64,000 nucleotides of DNA from Alnus glutinosa (taxonomy: Eukaryota > Streptophyta > Magnoliopsida > Fagales > Betulaceae): positions 42,706,654-42,770,653 of the forward strand of contig NC_084886.1 in assembly GCF_958979055.1 (NCBI RefSeq), given 5' to 3'. The translations under genes and the position numbers were made by a program. The stretch's first letter is position 1. The number at the start of each line of letters is the position of its first letter. This document shows positions 1 to 14,850 of the stretch, in pieces. A model generated the notes under the pieces. It saw nothing but the letters and a program-made list of their open reading frames with translations. It had not been told where the DNA came from and did no database searches.

Positions 1-250
1 TCGCGCGGCCACCCCCAAAGGGGTGGCTACCTAACCGGTAGCCACTCTTTTTTTTTTTCTTTTCAAATTTTCTTAAATAATTTTTTGAGTTTTATTTATT
101 TATATTTTTAATAAATTCATATTTTTTTTTATTATGATCGACACGTGTCGTCATCTTATTGGCGCTAACATAGCGCTTAGCGGAATCCGTCAATTTTTTT
201 TTTGAAATTTGACTCTAGGAAGCAATTTGTAAATTAAGCAAATTACAGGG
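1..250. mobile_element. Right half of a Mutator-type MITE, cut by the window edge
   Basis: The stretch opens with a GGCCACCCCCAAAGGGGTGGC palindrome-like core, then a T-rich arm, then sequence around ACACGTGTCG, 'catcttatt' and 'tttgactct'. The same order occurs in the complete element at 29528-30141, so this is probably the right half of a related copy. Its left half and outer end lie outside the window, and no target duplication can be checked. Confidence 0.5.
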
Positions 251-357
251 ATTTCTAAATTAATTTTAATATTAAAATGAACATTTTATTATTTAGGCCA
301 ACTAAATGGACCAATGACGTACTTTTTTTTTTTCAAGGGGAAATATGATTTATCTAT

Positions 358-783
358 TTTAAGGAAGAGAGTTGCTACATGTACAAAGATCTAGGTTCAG
401 GATGGACGGGCAGCCGGATCTGGGTTCGGGAAGAACGGTAGGCAGGATCTGGGTTGGAGAAAGTCGGATCTCTTGCAGCCGGTGAGATCTGGCGAGTGTG
501 GGTATCCCGGCAGGAGATCCGGCCGGATTTCTCAAACCCACGCCGATCAAGCATGGGTTTCCAGCTAGATCCGGTCAGAGATCTGGCCGGCCAGTGAGAG
601 GGGAGAGAGAGAGTGTGCTGGAGAGAGGGAGAACGGCCAGCTAGAGGGGAGAGTGCTGGAGAGATTTTTGGACCGGTGAAGGGAAGGGTATTTTTGTCTT
701 TGTAAAAAATGTCATGTCAGTTTGTAAACTTCTCTTTGTAAAAGTGTAAGTAACTCTAACATTTTCCTTTAAGCAAAATAGAG
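358..783. mobile_element. Inverted-repeat element with a GC-rich interior
   Basis: The left end (about 358-392, containing AAGGAAGAGAGTTGCTACAT) and the right end (about 735-783, containing AAGTAACTCTAACATTTTCC) are imperfect inverted repeats. The interior is far richer in G+C than its surroundings and repeats 'ggatctgg' words, followed by a GA-rich stretch. It looks like a non-autonomous DNA transposon with a captured or foreign interior. No protein product is recognisable and no target duplication was found. Confidence 0.45.
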
Positions 784-1546
784 AGTAGTTATTTTATTAT
801 GAAGATTTTATTTTATAAACCTAAAGATATACGTAATGTCACATAATTTCAAAAAATATGTCATCATCTACTTTGTTAAATAAATATTATAAACTAAAAG
901 TTTGACTGTAAGAATCTTTGCCGCTCAGGCTACCTGATCAAACCTCATGTTTATAAAGGGGAATGGATTGGTAATCAAACCCAGCAATTTCTAATTGGAA
1001 AGTTTCAAAGATTTCCGTGATGCAAAAAGAAATATATATAAATCCCATAATTCCCACTTGTGCCTCAACACCACTTAAAATATTATCATAGAAAATTATA
1101 AAACTTTGGTTGGTCCATGTCTTGCTAGCTGTTCAAGGCCTATTTGTAGAGAGAGAGAGAGAGAGAGAAAGACACTGTGTTTGGTTTTACTTTTACAGCT
1201 CGTGATGAGATTGAAAGCAAGAGCAGCAAAGCAAAGGGTGAAAGGGAGAGGCTGCTTTGTCAGGTTGTGTCTAGGGGTGCTCCCTAGTCCATAACCTTGT
1301 GAAATCTTTGCGTCGTTGTCTCTAGGAGTTGGCAATTTTAACTCTGTCCTTTTGATGGACTCTCCAAAGCTATCTCTTCTGTCTTCTCCCTTCACAAAAA
1401 AAATGATAATTGCTTTCTGTATTTTTAACTAATATTGGATTACTCATCTGTTCATCTCTCTTTCTCACTCAAACACAGACGCAGACAGACACAAAGGAAA
1501 CATTGTAGACTAGGAACAAGATTTATAAAAGAACAGAAACCAAGGA
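784..1546 (+). promoter_or_regulatory. Upstream and 5' leader region of the WNK gene
   Basis: This stretch lies between the repeat element and the WNK start codon. It is AT-rich up to about 1090 and contains a GA dinucleotide run at about 1148-1168, of the kind common in plant 5' leaders. The exact transcription start and any leader intron cannot be placed from sequence alone. No other gene is supported here. Confidence 0.35.
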
Positions 1547-4500
1547 ATGAATGGTGTTTCAGCTGTCGAACCAGATTACTCTGAGTTTGTTGAAGTTGAT
1601 CCTACTGGAAGATATGGAAGAGTATATAACCACTTTTGCTCACTTGGGATTCTTGCTTTTTCTCTGCGTCCTATTTGGTGTTTTTATTTTCTTGTAAACG
1701 TGAGTTCTGTTTTGCTATTTTTTGCAGTACGATGTGATTCTTGGCAAAGGAGCCTCAAAGACTGTGTATGAGGCTTTTTATTCTCACGATTTTTGCTGCA
1801 TACCCTCTTCAAAATTCTTCAAGTTCTCTACTTTTTTTTTTTGGCATTCTGCGACTCTTTTTTGTTAATATTATGGTTTTGCAAATGAATGGGCGTTTGG
1901 GGTGTACTCGTTTTTGCAGTTATAAAGCCTTTGATGAGTATGAAGGGATTGAAGTAGCATGGAATCAGGTGAAGCTCTATGACTTCCTACGGAGTCCTGA
2001 CGACCTTGAAAGGCTGTACTGTGAAATTCATCTGCTCAAGACTCTTAAACACAACAACATCATGAAGTATTACACTTCTTGGGTTGATTCAGCTAAGAGG
2101 AACATAAACTTTGTCACTGAGATGTTCACCTCTGGTACTCTCAGAGAGTAAGCATCATATAAGACTTTGAAAAATACTCTCGTCTGTCTTTAGTCTTTCT
2201 TGATTTTCTGAATTAGATTTTTTAAAATTTGTTGGATTTTCAATGCGGGTAACTTTTTTCTTAAATTTTCAATTTTTGGTTAGGTATAGGCTGAGGCACA
2301 GGAGAGTAAACATTCGAGCCGTGAAGCATTGGTGTAGACAGATTTTGAGAGGGCTTCTCTATCTCCACAGCCTTAACCCCCCTGTTATCCACAGAGACCT
2401 CAAGTGTGACAACATTTTTATCAATGGGAACCAAGGGGAAGTCAAGATTGGTGATCTTGGCCTTGCAGCAATCCTACGTAAATCTCATGCTGCTCACTGT
2501 GTCGGTGAGTTGCAAGTGTTTTAAGATTCCCTCAAGTCTTAAATCTAGGAACTGGTTTTAGATTTTATAATGTCTCCATGGAATACAAATATTGCATCCC
2601 CATCCAAGCTGTCCCCCATGTGTTTGTCATGCTATTTTCAGAAGATGTTTTTCTTTGAATATAAATTAAATGATTAAATTCATCTCTTCCTTAAAGCTTT
2701 TTGGTAATTTAACATAACTGAATCAACCTCGGGAGAGTTCTTGCAGTTTGTGGTAAAAAAATATTAGTTTGCTTGTTTTTTCCTTTCCTCAGGAACACCA
2801 GAGTTCATGGCACCGGAGGTGTATGAAGAGGAATACAATGAATTAGTTGACATATATTCTTTTGGAATGTGCATCTTGGAGATGGTCACCTTTGAATATC
2901 CTTACAGTGAATGCACCCACCCTGCTCAGATATATAAGAAAGTTATCTCTGTAGGAACACAAAACTCTTAATTTACTTTTCCAGATTCAATTTTGTCTCC
3001 ACCAACTAATTAAATATTTGTATTTTCACTGTAGGGGAAAAAACCAGAGGCTCTGTACAAAGTAAAAGATCCTGAGGTGCGACAGTTTGTTGAGAAATGC
3101 TTAGCAACTGTGTCCCGTAGGCTCCCTGCTAGGGAGCTTCTGAAGGACCCTTTTCTCCAAATCAATGACTACGGGTCTAAGTTAAGTTCAATAGAGTACG
3201 AGGGAGATATTGATGAAGTAGGCCCTCTCCGAAGACAACCATATTATGAAATTCATAACAATAATCCCTCTTTGATGAGTGGGTACGGCGGCAATTATCT
3301 TGGTTATGCACCTGAAATTGATTTAGAGTACCATCCAGTTGACTTTGAATCGAGTGAACTTGATCTCTTCTCTTGTCAAGAGGATGAGCATTTGGGAGAT
3401 ATTGACATTACAATCAAAGGGAGAAGAGAAGATGATGGCATCTTCTTAAGGTTCAGAATTGCAGATAAAGAAGGTTAGAGTTATAATATATTTTCGTCTT
3501 CAATTATTCCAGAATTAATGCATTTTTTCTTCTTTCCTTAAATTGTAAAATGACCACAGAAACCAAATTGAGAATTACTTTCCTCTGTGCAGGCCGTATT
3601 CGAAACATCTACTTCCCATTTGACATTGAGACTGACACAGCAATGAGCGTTGCAATAGAAATGGTGGCCGAGCTTGATATTACTGACCAAGACGTGACAA
3701 AAATAGCAGATATGATTGACGGTCAAATTGCTGCTTTGGTGCCACAGTGGAAGAGGGGGCTGGGCATAGAGGAAAGTCCACATAGCACAAGTGCAAGTTT
3801 TTGTCACAACTGTGCTTCAAATAATCACCTATTGGATTATGTATCATCAAATAGTCTAGGAGGCAAGAATCTGCAGGTTCTTCAGTGTTCCAAACATGGA
3901 TGTGCTTCAATCCATGGACGTTTCGAAGAGATAACGTACCAAGTTGAAGGGTCAGAACAATGTGTAACAGATGGCGCACCAAAGACATCAAGCCAATCTG
4001 GTGGTGACATCCATTTTGCTGATATCTGGGCTGAGCGAGACGGACTAGAGTTGAGCTCATCAGGGTCAAGGGAGATCTGCTGCGATGAAGGGAATAAACC
4101 TTTGGACCATTCAACCATTGGAAACGAGAGAACTATAATTTTGGATGATCAAAGTGAATCCAGTGCAATAAACTCACTCTCCACAAACCCTTCAGCAGAG
4201 TGTGCTCTCTTGGATTATGAGAATGAGATCAGACAAGAATTAAGATGGCTCAAAGCGAAGTATCAAATGCAGTTGAGAGAGCTCAGAGACCAACAACTAG
4301 GAGTGAAATGGAAATCTTCGAGCTTGTCTCAAAAGTCTGACAACTTAGAGCACAGAAAAGGCGAAGTTTCACCGCCTTTGGGCTCAGCCCAGATAAAGAG
4401 AGAGAACATTAATGAACCTGTCCTGAAATCTTTTCCCTCTTGGAAACATTTTACTTCAGATTTTCCCATTGGTGCCGATAAGAAATGTTGCAGTGTGGCA

Positions 4501-4650
4501 AACGAAATGACCGAAAATTCTGAGGCAATCAATGGCTCTTACAGTCCTGAGAAGATGTTTACTGCCCAGAGTTTCTATACTGGAGCCTTGGTTCTTCCAA
4601 ACTCTCTGCATAGGGCAACTTCTCTTCCAGTTGATGCTGTAGATGTTTAA
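1547..4650 (+). CDS. WNK: WNK-family serine/threonine protein kinase (WNK4/WNK5 type)
   Basis: Seven exons join in phase: 1547-1621, 1728-1765, 1920-2147, 2284-2504, 2793-2950, 3035-3473 and 3593-4650, giving 738 residues. The kinase domain spans about residues 24-280. Visible motifs are the glycine loop [20 protein letters not shown] in the catalytic loop, GDLGLA at the metal-binding site and [13 protein letters not shown]. As in other WNKs ('with no lysine'), the usual beta-3 lysine is replaced, here by Asn in VAWNQVK, and the catalytic lysine sits in the glycine loop. An OSR1_C-like segment follows (about 370-435, [15 protein letters not shown] then [14 protein letters not shown]). A short probable coiled coil lies near 595-625 ([20 protein letters not shown]). 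Plant WNKs act in ion, osmotic and clock-related signalling. The start was chosen because [25 protein letters not shown] matches the usual N-terminus. Assignment to the WNK4/WNK5 subgroup rather than another plant WNK is from memory and less certain. Confidence 0.93.
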
Positions 4651-5357
4651 AGCCTGCCAGATACTCTTAAGTTTCTCTCCAAGTTTTATCAGGCTGCCTC
4701 TTTTCATTGACAGGAGAAATGAAGGTAATATGTGTATTACTTGTACAATGAGAGAAGTAACTTCCACATAATATACTTTGTAGGGTCTGTTCCCAGCAAT
4801 CCCGGGTGAGATTACTTCACTTGGGTAATTTTGAGTTAATGTGCATTGCCCACTAACTTAGAAGTAAACCAGGTTTCCCAAATTTTCTCCTACATCCCCC
4901 CCAAAAGAAGGTAGATCCTTTGATGACCCTCTGATCCCTTTGAGTGCCATGAGAGAATGAGTTAATGCATGTCGTAGGAATGCATGGCATATTGCTTGTG
5001 ATAAGGTAACTTGTTTGACGTATTTCACTTGAAATTGAGGAAATCCTATTCCAAAACATACACATTATCATTGCATTTACATGCCATTTAGTGAATAATG
5101 GAAGGAAAATGCTTGGGTACCACAATTTTTACTACGATTCTCGTATAAATTGATGTGACAGTTTATAATTAATAAAATGATTAAGCACAAAATTTGACTA
5201 TTCAATAAATTTGTAGGCCAACTTATAGAGTGCTTTTAGAGAAGCATTTATATGAAGACCTTTACATAATTACATTCATTTTTTTGTAATATGGACAAAG
5301 TGCCTATGTTGAGCTATTGGCAGGGTAGTAAGTAGACATGCACACCCTCACTTAGGA
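4651..5357. other. WNK 3' UTR and intergenic sequence
   Basis: The 3' UTR begins after the TAA at 4648-4650. Its end is not marked by a clear polyadenylation signal that I would defend. The rest is AT-rich spacer in which I see no supported gene. Confidence 0.4.
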
Positions 5358-5493
5358 GGAGTAATGCTACATATTACACTCTCATCTCACTGAGTTGATC
5401 ATATGACAATGCTTATCAACCCTTGTTAAAAAAAAAGGCTAATTAAAATTGTCACATCAGCCTAAGGGAATTGGAGTATGGTATTTAGCATTG
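5358..5493. mobile_element. Small MITE of the GAGTAATGCTA type
   Basis: The left end GAGTAATGCTACATATTACA and the right end around 5470-5493 (TGGTATTTAGCATTGAG) form an imperfect terminal inverted repeat. An internal palindrome-like core lies between them. A second GAGTAATGCTA word follows at about 5494, and another GAGTAATGCTAGA element sits at 17555. The element is too short to code. Confidence 0.45.
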
Positions 5494-5499
5494 AGTAAT

Positions 5500-6744
5500 G
5501 CTACTCTAACTCTTCACACATGTTATATCGGCTGACGCAGCGTGTTGTAAGTAGTTTCATATCTTCGCTACTTTAAAAAAATAAAATAAATAACTACTTA
5601 GAACAAGTCTTATCAACCAAACACGAGCGTGATAGATTGGTGCAAGGAGTTAGCATTTTTCCGCCTTAGGAGATGGAACCAAAGGGATCCCCCAACATCA
5701 TGTGCAAATGCCACCGCTCATGAGTCATGTCCATACTCTACTTTTGCATCTTCTGGATTTGCATGCGCACCTTCTTCACATGACAATAATGCAGAGCTCC
5801 CAACCCTTACAAAGCAAGCAAAAGACTCGGGTCCAGACTCTCCTCAAAGATGACTTTCTTTTTTTCCCTCATCCCCCTACCTCGATCTCTTCGTTGTGTC
5901 CTTTTCAACGGTCAGCACTAGTATGGGCGGTTTTAGCTAGAGAGCAAAAGTGAATGGCCATGCACCTAACTGCCGGCATCATGTGAATTTCTACTTGCCC
6001 AAAGTTGCCACCTTTGGTTAGATATTTGGAAGGGTATTGTACGTAGAATATACAAGAAATGGCCCTTTACTTTTATCGGCATATGCATGCCTGGCATCCA
6101 CGATGACTGCAGCTAGTTATGACTTAACTTTGTTTGTTCAAGAATTTTTTTTAAAAAAAAAATCCATTTAAAAAGCATTAACAGATAGAGTACTTTACTT
6201 ATAATATCGCTGACCAATAACCAAATCCACTAACGAGGCAAATCAAAGGTGGAGAGAAATTTCCATGCAAGGTGGAGTACCACAATCTCAAATCCTAATT
6301 GAGGTGTTAATATTAATATATTATGATGGATATATATTAATTAATTGGAAAAAGGAGGATTGAATTGAATGGTGCAAATTTCCATTACCATGTACGTAAT
6401 GTTTAAGTCGACCCATGGTTTTTCCTCTTCTCTTTATATTAATGTTGTTGTTGGAAGTGGAACTTTTAAGCTTTATCCCTTTACCGATGGGTTTGCTTTC
6501 GTGGCAGCCTATTAGACATTAAAACGTTGATAATTCACAAAAAACCAGAAAAAGCAATAATGTACTGACACGTAGCAAGGTTTCTTTATGACTCACTTCT
6601 AAAAGGGTCTTTTCAAACCAACCTTCCCCTGTTGAATTCAGTAACGAAAGCAAGAAAAGTGAAGCTTCCGTACAAATTAACAGCGCATTATCAGCTCCAT
6701 TCAATCATTTTGTTTTGTTTTTTTTTTTTTTTTTTCTTATCTCA
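5500..6744. other. Intergenic sequence without a supported gene
   Basis: This is AT-rich spacer with homopolymer runs and short repeats such as 'gatatatattaatta' near 6330. The open frames here are short, have no recognisable motifs and show no splice structure linking them. I see nothing to annotate as a gene. Confidence 0.5.
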
Positions 6745-7050
6745 GTTGGCTTGACAATTTTGACACAACCCGTCAATTTGATACGTACACAACACAAATA
6801 TATAGGGTTTAGATTTATGCTATAACTTGTTTATGACCCGTCAACCCGTTTATGACACGTTTATAACTCGTTAATAACCCGTTTAAAACTCACCAACCTG
6901 TTTATGATACATTTATGACTTGTTTATGACCCATTAATTCGTTTATAACATATTTATGACTCAATAATTACACATTTTTTACCAAATTAGTTAAATGGAT
7001 TGACACGCTAACCCGATGGATTAACACGGCAATCCAAATTACCAAGCCTA
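6745..7050. mobile_element. Degenerate hAT-like element with CCCGTTTATGAC repeats
   Basis: The left end TTGGCTTGACAATTTTGACA and the right end (AATCCAAATTACCAAGCCTA at 7031-7050) are imperfect inverted repeats. The interior repeats variants of 'acccgtttatgac' about eight times. This subterminal-repeat-rich build is typical of non-autonomous hAT elements. Flanking 8-bp duplications do not match, so the class is inferred only. Confidence 0.4.
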
Positions 7051-7346
7051 CCTCTTGGTCATCCATCCCATAAAAAAGGGTAATAAACATTAAACAGGCT
7101 AAAAATAATTGAAAAGGCGTCCAAGTTTTTAAATTTTTTTCCATCCAGTGTTTATGCTCATGTAGCTTGCTACCATGATGATGATATTAAGAATTAATAA
7201 TGAATTAACAAAAAAAAAAATATATAAGAGAAAATAACACAAGAGTAGCCAACCAGATGACCAACAAAAAGAAACACACAATCTTAGAGCAGTACTGCAA
7301 AGAGACTATCAAGAATCAAGGTCACTACAACACAGTAATTTTCTTT

Positions 7347-7526
7347 GAGAAATGTTAGGGTTTTTATTTTATTTTTTTTCAAAATTTGGCCATCAAATAA
7401 TGTGTCACCATCCCATGAGATGGTGACACATTTTTTAAAATAATTGATCACATGAGATTATAACACATTATTTAGAGACCAAATTTTGAAAAAACAAAAA
7501 AAAATATAAAAAATATAGCATTTCTC
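7347..7526. mobile_element. Short MITE with GAGAAATG ends
   Basis: The ends GAGAAATGTTAG and GCATTTCTC are inverted. Between them sits an inverted pair around CACCATCCCATGAGATGGTG, and 'aaatttgg' is mirrored by 'ccaaatttt'. At about 180 bp and non-coding, it fits a foldback MITE. Confidence 0.5.
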
Positions 7527-7541
7527 ATTTTCTTTTGGTCC

Positions 7542-8014
7542 TAAGGGTGATCATCGGTTCGGTAGCCGGTTAAGTCAGATAATTCGGTCGGTTAACCGAC
7601 TTTTATCGGTATGCAATCGGTGAATTTATTTCAGTTAAATCGATTAAGCGGTTAATAGGCAGCTAGTTAAATTGGTAGAGCGGTTAATAGGTGTCGGTTA
7701 AATCGGTTAACATTCGATTAACATGGGTAATAAAACGACGTCGTTTTGATTTTTTTAACGGAAAAACAAAATGATCAAATGTTTAGTTCTTACTAAAACG
7801 ACGTCGTTTCGTTTTATGTCGATTTGGCTAATCGGTCAGAATAAAATGCAGTTGGGTTCAGTTACCGCTTAAAAAGCGGTTCAATTACGGATCTGGCTTT
7901 TGAACAAAAATTTTATATCGACTACCGAATCAAAAATTAGTCGGTAGGCGGTCGATGGCGGTTCAGTTCGGTAATCGGTCAGTAGGTGGTAGATGGATAA
8001 TTTGACCACCCCTA
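7542..8014. mobile_element. hAT-like non-autonomous element with CGGTTAA/CGACGTCG repeats
   Basis: The element starts TAAGGGTGATCA and ends TTTGACCACCCCTA, an imperfect inverted repeat. The flanking 8-mers are TTTGGTCC (7534-7541) and TTTGGTTA (8015-8022), matching 6 of 8, as expected for an aged hAT target duplication. The interior is a field of CGGTTAA/ATCGGT motifs plus two palindromic AACGACGTCGTTT motifs near 7733 and 7797. No transposase is encoded. Confidence 0.6.
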
Positions 8015-8022
8015 TTTGGTTA

Positions 8023-8755
8023 TCCTCTTCGACTGGTTCAAATAGGATACCTATAGTGTTTTTTTTTTTTGCTGGCATCTGTTTGTGACTAAACACAAAC
8101 AAATAAAACATAAAATAAAGATAAATTTCATGTTAAACAGGTTCTCATTTGTCAACAAGAAGTTGTTGAAAGAGTCTTACCACCAAAGAGAAGATGAATC
8201 ACACTTTAAACAGATAAATCTCATATCAAGCACAAGCATCTCACTCAAGCACATAATTTCAAGATTATAACCATGAATCGATCAAAATAACTACACTTAC
8301 ATCACCTTATATAACTAACTTAATGAATAATAGAACATAACACAAAAAGAACTCTGCCACTCCAAAGGAACTTGCTAATCTTACAACCAACAGGGCATCA
8401 TGACTAAAAATCATTTCTCTTAAAATTAATATAAACCTTAAAAACCTAAGCTTTAAATTGAAATCATTCGAAACTTTATAGACTAATTGTGCTTCTCTTC
8501 TTTTCAAAAAAAAGAAAAAAAGAAAAACAACAAATGTGAACACTGTTTTGTTTTTATATTTTTTTGGCAACTATTGTAAAACACTCTTTTTCATTTAAAG
8601 TTGCTGATTAATTTATTTTAACAATTACTACTTCTGCAATATATATACCATGACGAGATATATGAGGCTTTGTCCCCATTAATCTCTAAATGCATGCCAT
8701 CTTTATTCCACGGCCCACGGGCACTTAGCAATTATCAAGCCATGCCAAATGTTAA
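8023..8755. other. Intergenic AT-rich sequence
   Basis: No gene, RNA or clear repeat boundary is supported here. Open frames are low-complexity Phe/Lys/Leu strings produced by A/T runs. Confidence 0.5.
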
Positions 8756-9583
8756 GGCTTAGTTTCGTTTGGTTCGAGTATCCAATTAAAAAATAAAGTA
8801 ATTATTATTAAAATTAAGAAAGAGTAAAATGAAATAATTTTTTCTACTTTTTAGTTTGGTGATAATACATATACTTTAATTAAAAATTAAATTAAAATTA
8901 TTAAAAAACTTACATTATTTTTTTTTTTTTAAAAAAAATTGGTGGCTGGCCCACCACCCCAATGAGTGGTCAGCCAGCCACAATATTTTCACATAGGTTT
9001 CTTTATATATATATATATAAAAAGTTTGAGAAAAAAATATGAGTAATTTTTTTTTTTTTTGAAAAATATAGTTTATTCTTGTAGGAATAGCTATTCCTCT
9101 CATTTTTTTTTAAAAAAGAATAGATATTACTCTTCGTAATCAAGGGAATAGATATTCCAATAGGAATAACTATTATAAAGAATAAATATTCGAATGTGAA
9201 TAACTATTTTAAGGAATAAACCACCAAATAAAAAAAATACTATTTCTTGTTATTATGACCCGTTTAATAACTCCCTTCCCTTTCCTCCCCTTATTTTCAT
9301 CCTTCTAAAAAAATATTAACTTCAAAACATTCTTAACATTTTTTACCTTTTATATCACATCAACAATTTTTTTATTATTATTTAAATAAAAAAACTCACT
9401 ACAATACACATTTTTTTTTTTTTTTCACATTTCCATATAAATTATTTTTACTTTATATCACATCAATCACTTTTTACTTTCACTCAATAAAAAAATTCCT
9501 CATACAAAGAGAGGGAAGGGAAGGGAGGTTACTAAACGGAGCCTACATTTCATGATCTATTTCGAAAATCAAACGAGACTTAA
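8756..9583. mobile_element. Inverted-repeat element hosting a nested MITE
   Basis: The left end GGCTTAGTTTCGTTTGGTTC and the right end (TTCGAAAATCAAACGAGACTTAAG region, 9561-9583) are imperfect inverted repeats. The interior is AT-rich and includes a second short palindrome (GGTGGCTGGCCCACCACC region near 8941) and the nested element at 9257-9543. It codes for nothing recognisable. Confidence 0.45.
9257..9543. mobile_element. MITE nested inside the 8756-9583 element
   Basis: The left end GACCCGTTTAATAACTCCCT and the right end AGGGAGGTTACTAAACGGAG are inverted with few mismatches. Each is followed inward by a C/T- or G/A-rich block and by paired 'tttttacctttatatcacatcaa'-like repeats near 9340 and 9450. 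It lies within another inverted-repeat element, so it is the younger insertion. Confidence 0.5.
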
Positions 9584-9750
9584 GGGTGGTCAAAGAAGAT
9601 TGTAAATAATGTTTTGAGTAAATTTTACTTTTTACACTAATTTTATATTAATTGATATGATATTTTCAATAATTTTTCGTGTTAATTATTTAAAAAGAAA
9701 ATAAAAATTTACTTTAAACATGGCTAATTTGAATTTTAAAAATACTTTAA

Positions 9751-10072
9751 AAAGGAAAACCCGAAACAAACACCTCCCGTTTCTAATTCGATACTAAAGG
9801 CTAAAGCGGGACTCGGACAACTCCAGTCCGCAAGCGGAGCCTAACTCCCGAAGAAGCCAAACAGATCCAAAGTATTTCTCGCCCTCTTAAACCCTAATAT
9901 CATCTGGCAGCTCCCCTAAAACGCACCGGCGCCAAGGAGACCAAAGCGAAAACAACCATTGTAGTACTGTGCTAAACCTCTTCCTTCCAACAATTTAGGG
10001 TTTTCACTCCTTGCATATATGTGTTGTTGAACGAGAGGCTTTTATTTTGTTTTTTTTCTCAGAACGATAACA
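9751..10072 (+). promoter_or_regulatory. RPS24 promoter and 5' leader with a telo-box
   Basis: A telo-box, AAACCCTAA, lies at about 9889-9897. Such boxes are typical of plant ribosomal-protein promoters. A second near-telomeric word, 'tttagggtttt', lies near 9997 in the leader. The region is conserved in the duplicated copy starting at 15174, where the telo-box has changed to AAACCCTGA. The transcription start cannot be fixed exactly. Confidence 0.6.
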
Positions 10073-13264
<3,192 letters not shown>

Positions 13265-13315
13265 GATTGTTAAGATTCTGTGCCATCTCTTCAGTAATGT
13301 TCTAGCTGGATTCTT

Positions 13316-13447
13316 GAGGATGTTTATTCTTTTCTTAGCTATAATTTTAAGCTTTTGACGTCGTTTTTGAGGTGTAACCTTGAGGATTTTTATTCTTAAT
13401 TCTTTTGTTAGCTATAATTTTAAGCTTTTGACTTCGTTTTTGAGGTG
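13316..13447. repeat. Two-copy tandem repeat in the RPS24 3' UTR
   Basis: A unit of about 66 bp beginning GAGGAT and containing TTAGCTATAATTTTAAGCTT is present twice (from 13316 and from 13382). Mismatches are few, the main one being GACGTCG versus GACTTCG. The array lies just after the RPS24 stop, in the expected 3' UTR. Confidence 0.75.
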
Positions 13448-13493
13448 GAAAAATATGCTTCCATTGTGGAACTCCTAAACCTTCAAGTAGGGC

Positions 13494-13762
13494 TGCTCAT
13501 TGGGTCGGCCCATATCGGCTGACCGTACCATTTTGACCCCCCACCCCACATAGATTGCAGGCATAAATCTGCCCAGTGTTCACTGTTCAGCCGAGCAGAA
13601 AAATGAATTTCGACTGTCGGGTGTCAGTGAACCTGACAAACCCGACCCAACTGACCATATATAATATAACTTTTCTAAAAAAAATATTGTAAACTAGAAA
13701 CTTCTTTTTTTGGCATTTCTTTTCATTCTAAGACAAGTAACAGAACCCGTCTTTTACCTGTT

Positions 13763-13793
<31 letters not shown>

Positions 13794-14850
13794 CACCAAA
13801 TGTTTATTTCGAGCGCGCACGAGTGCTAAATCGACTAGATTTCTTCTGTCTTCATTACGCAATTAACAATTTCTCTTTGTACTTGAGCTCACGGACGATT
13901 TATTTGTTTGCGTAAATGTATAATAAATCTTTGCGTTGACGCTTGATTTGAAAATAATTTTTCACTTTTTAATTTTAAACATTTATGCTTCAACTTTTTT
14001 GAATTTTGTCTATTTTTCATATAATTTTGTTAACTCTGTTTGGTTGAGTCACCAACTAAGTTTAAAAATAATTTCGTTTTAATATTTTATTATTTTTTTA
14101 ATAATTTTATTTAAAAACAATAATAATTAAAAAAATTGAAGAAAAAATAAAAAAAAAAAAGGGGTAGCCACCCCCCTTGGCCACCATGGGGTGGTCGACC
14201 ACCCCCATTTTGGCCAAGTGGGTGGCTCAGCAACCCCTTGGCCGGTCTGGAGTGGCCAAACCACCTCATGACAGGAAACAAAAAATTATAATTGATGGAT
14301 TTTGGCCCTTGGAGGTGGACGAACCACCCCCATGGGCCATGGGGGCGGTTCGACCACCCCAGACCGGCCAAAGAGCCACCCCCTTCTTCTTCTTCTTTTC
14401 TTTTCCTTCAATTTTTTTATTATTTTTTTTAAAAAAATATTGAAACGACTTCGTTTTTAGACTTAGTTGGTAACTCAGCTAAACAGAGTTAACAAAATTG
14501 AATGGAAAATGAACGGAATGACCCAATTCAAAAATACAAAAAAGTTAAGGAATAAATGTTTAAAATTAAAAAGTGAAGTACTATTTTCAAATCGCGCGTC
14601 AACTCAAGAATTTATTATACATTCATCCATATTTTTTATCTGCTCAGTGCTCATAGGTTTTGATCTATTGTGGCTGGGTGGGTGGTGTACTAACCTTGAA
14701 ACGACTTGAGGTGATTGGATGCAGTTGGTGACTATAACCCCTTATGGTCGGACGACTAACATAAAAATTGTCTATTGATTGCCTTTGGAGTGGGCGTTGT
14801 TATGAGTCGAGTACTAACCGGAGGGGGTCGGTACTCAGCACAGCCCTACC
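13494..14850. mobile_element. Possible hAT-like outer element around a long-TIR element
   Basis: The left end TAGGGCTGCTCATTGGG and the right end around 14832-14848 (CTCAGCACAGCCCTA) share the TAGGGCTG inverted end. The following GGGTCGG words are mirrored by GGTCGG near 14825. Flanking 8-mers do not match. The region between holds a CT run and the long inverted repeat element. I am unsure that the two ends belong to one element. Confidence 0.3.
13912..14640. mobile_element. Non-autonomous element with about 150-bp terminal inverted repeats
   Basis: The arm at 13912-14065 (GTAAATGTATAATAAATC through GTTAACTCTGTTTGGTTG to ACCAACTAAG) is mirrored at about 14461-14640 (ACTTAGTTGGTAACTCAGCT through ATTTATTATACATTCATCC). 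The interior holds a GGGTAGCCACCCCCC / GGGGTGGTCGACCACCCC palindrome. Long inverted arms with a short non-coding middle suggest a Mutator-type or foldback element. No transposase is present. Confidence 0.6.

Noticed and set aside
6745..7050. CRISPR-like array from the repeated ACCCGTTTATGAC words
   Set aside because: Repeats are short, degenerate and irregularly spaced in a plant genome. They fit hAT subterminal repeats.
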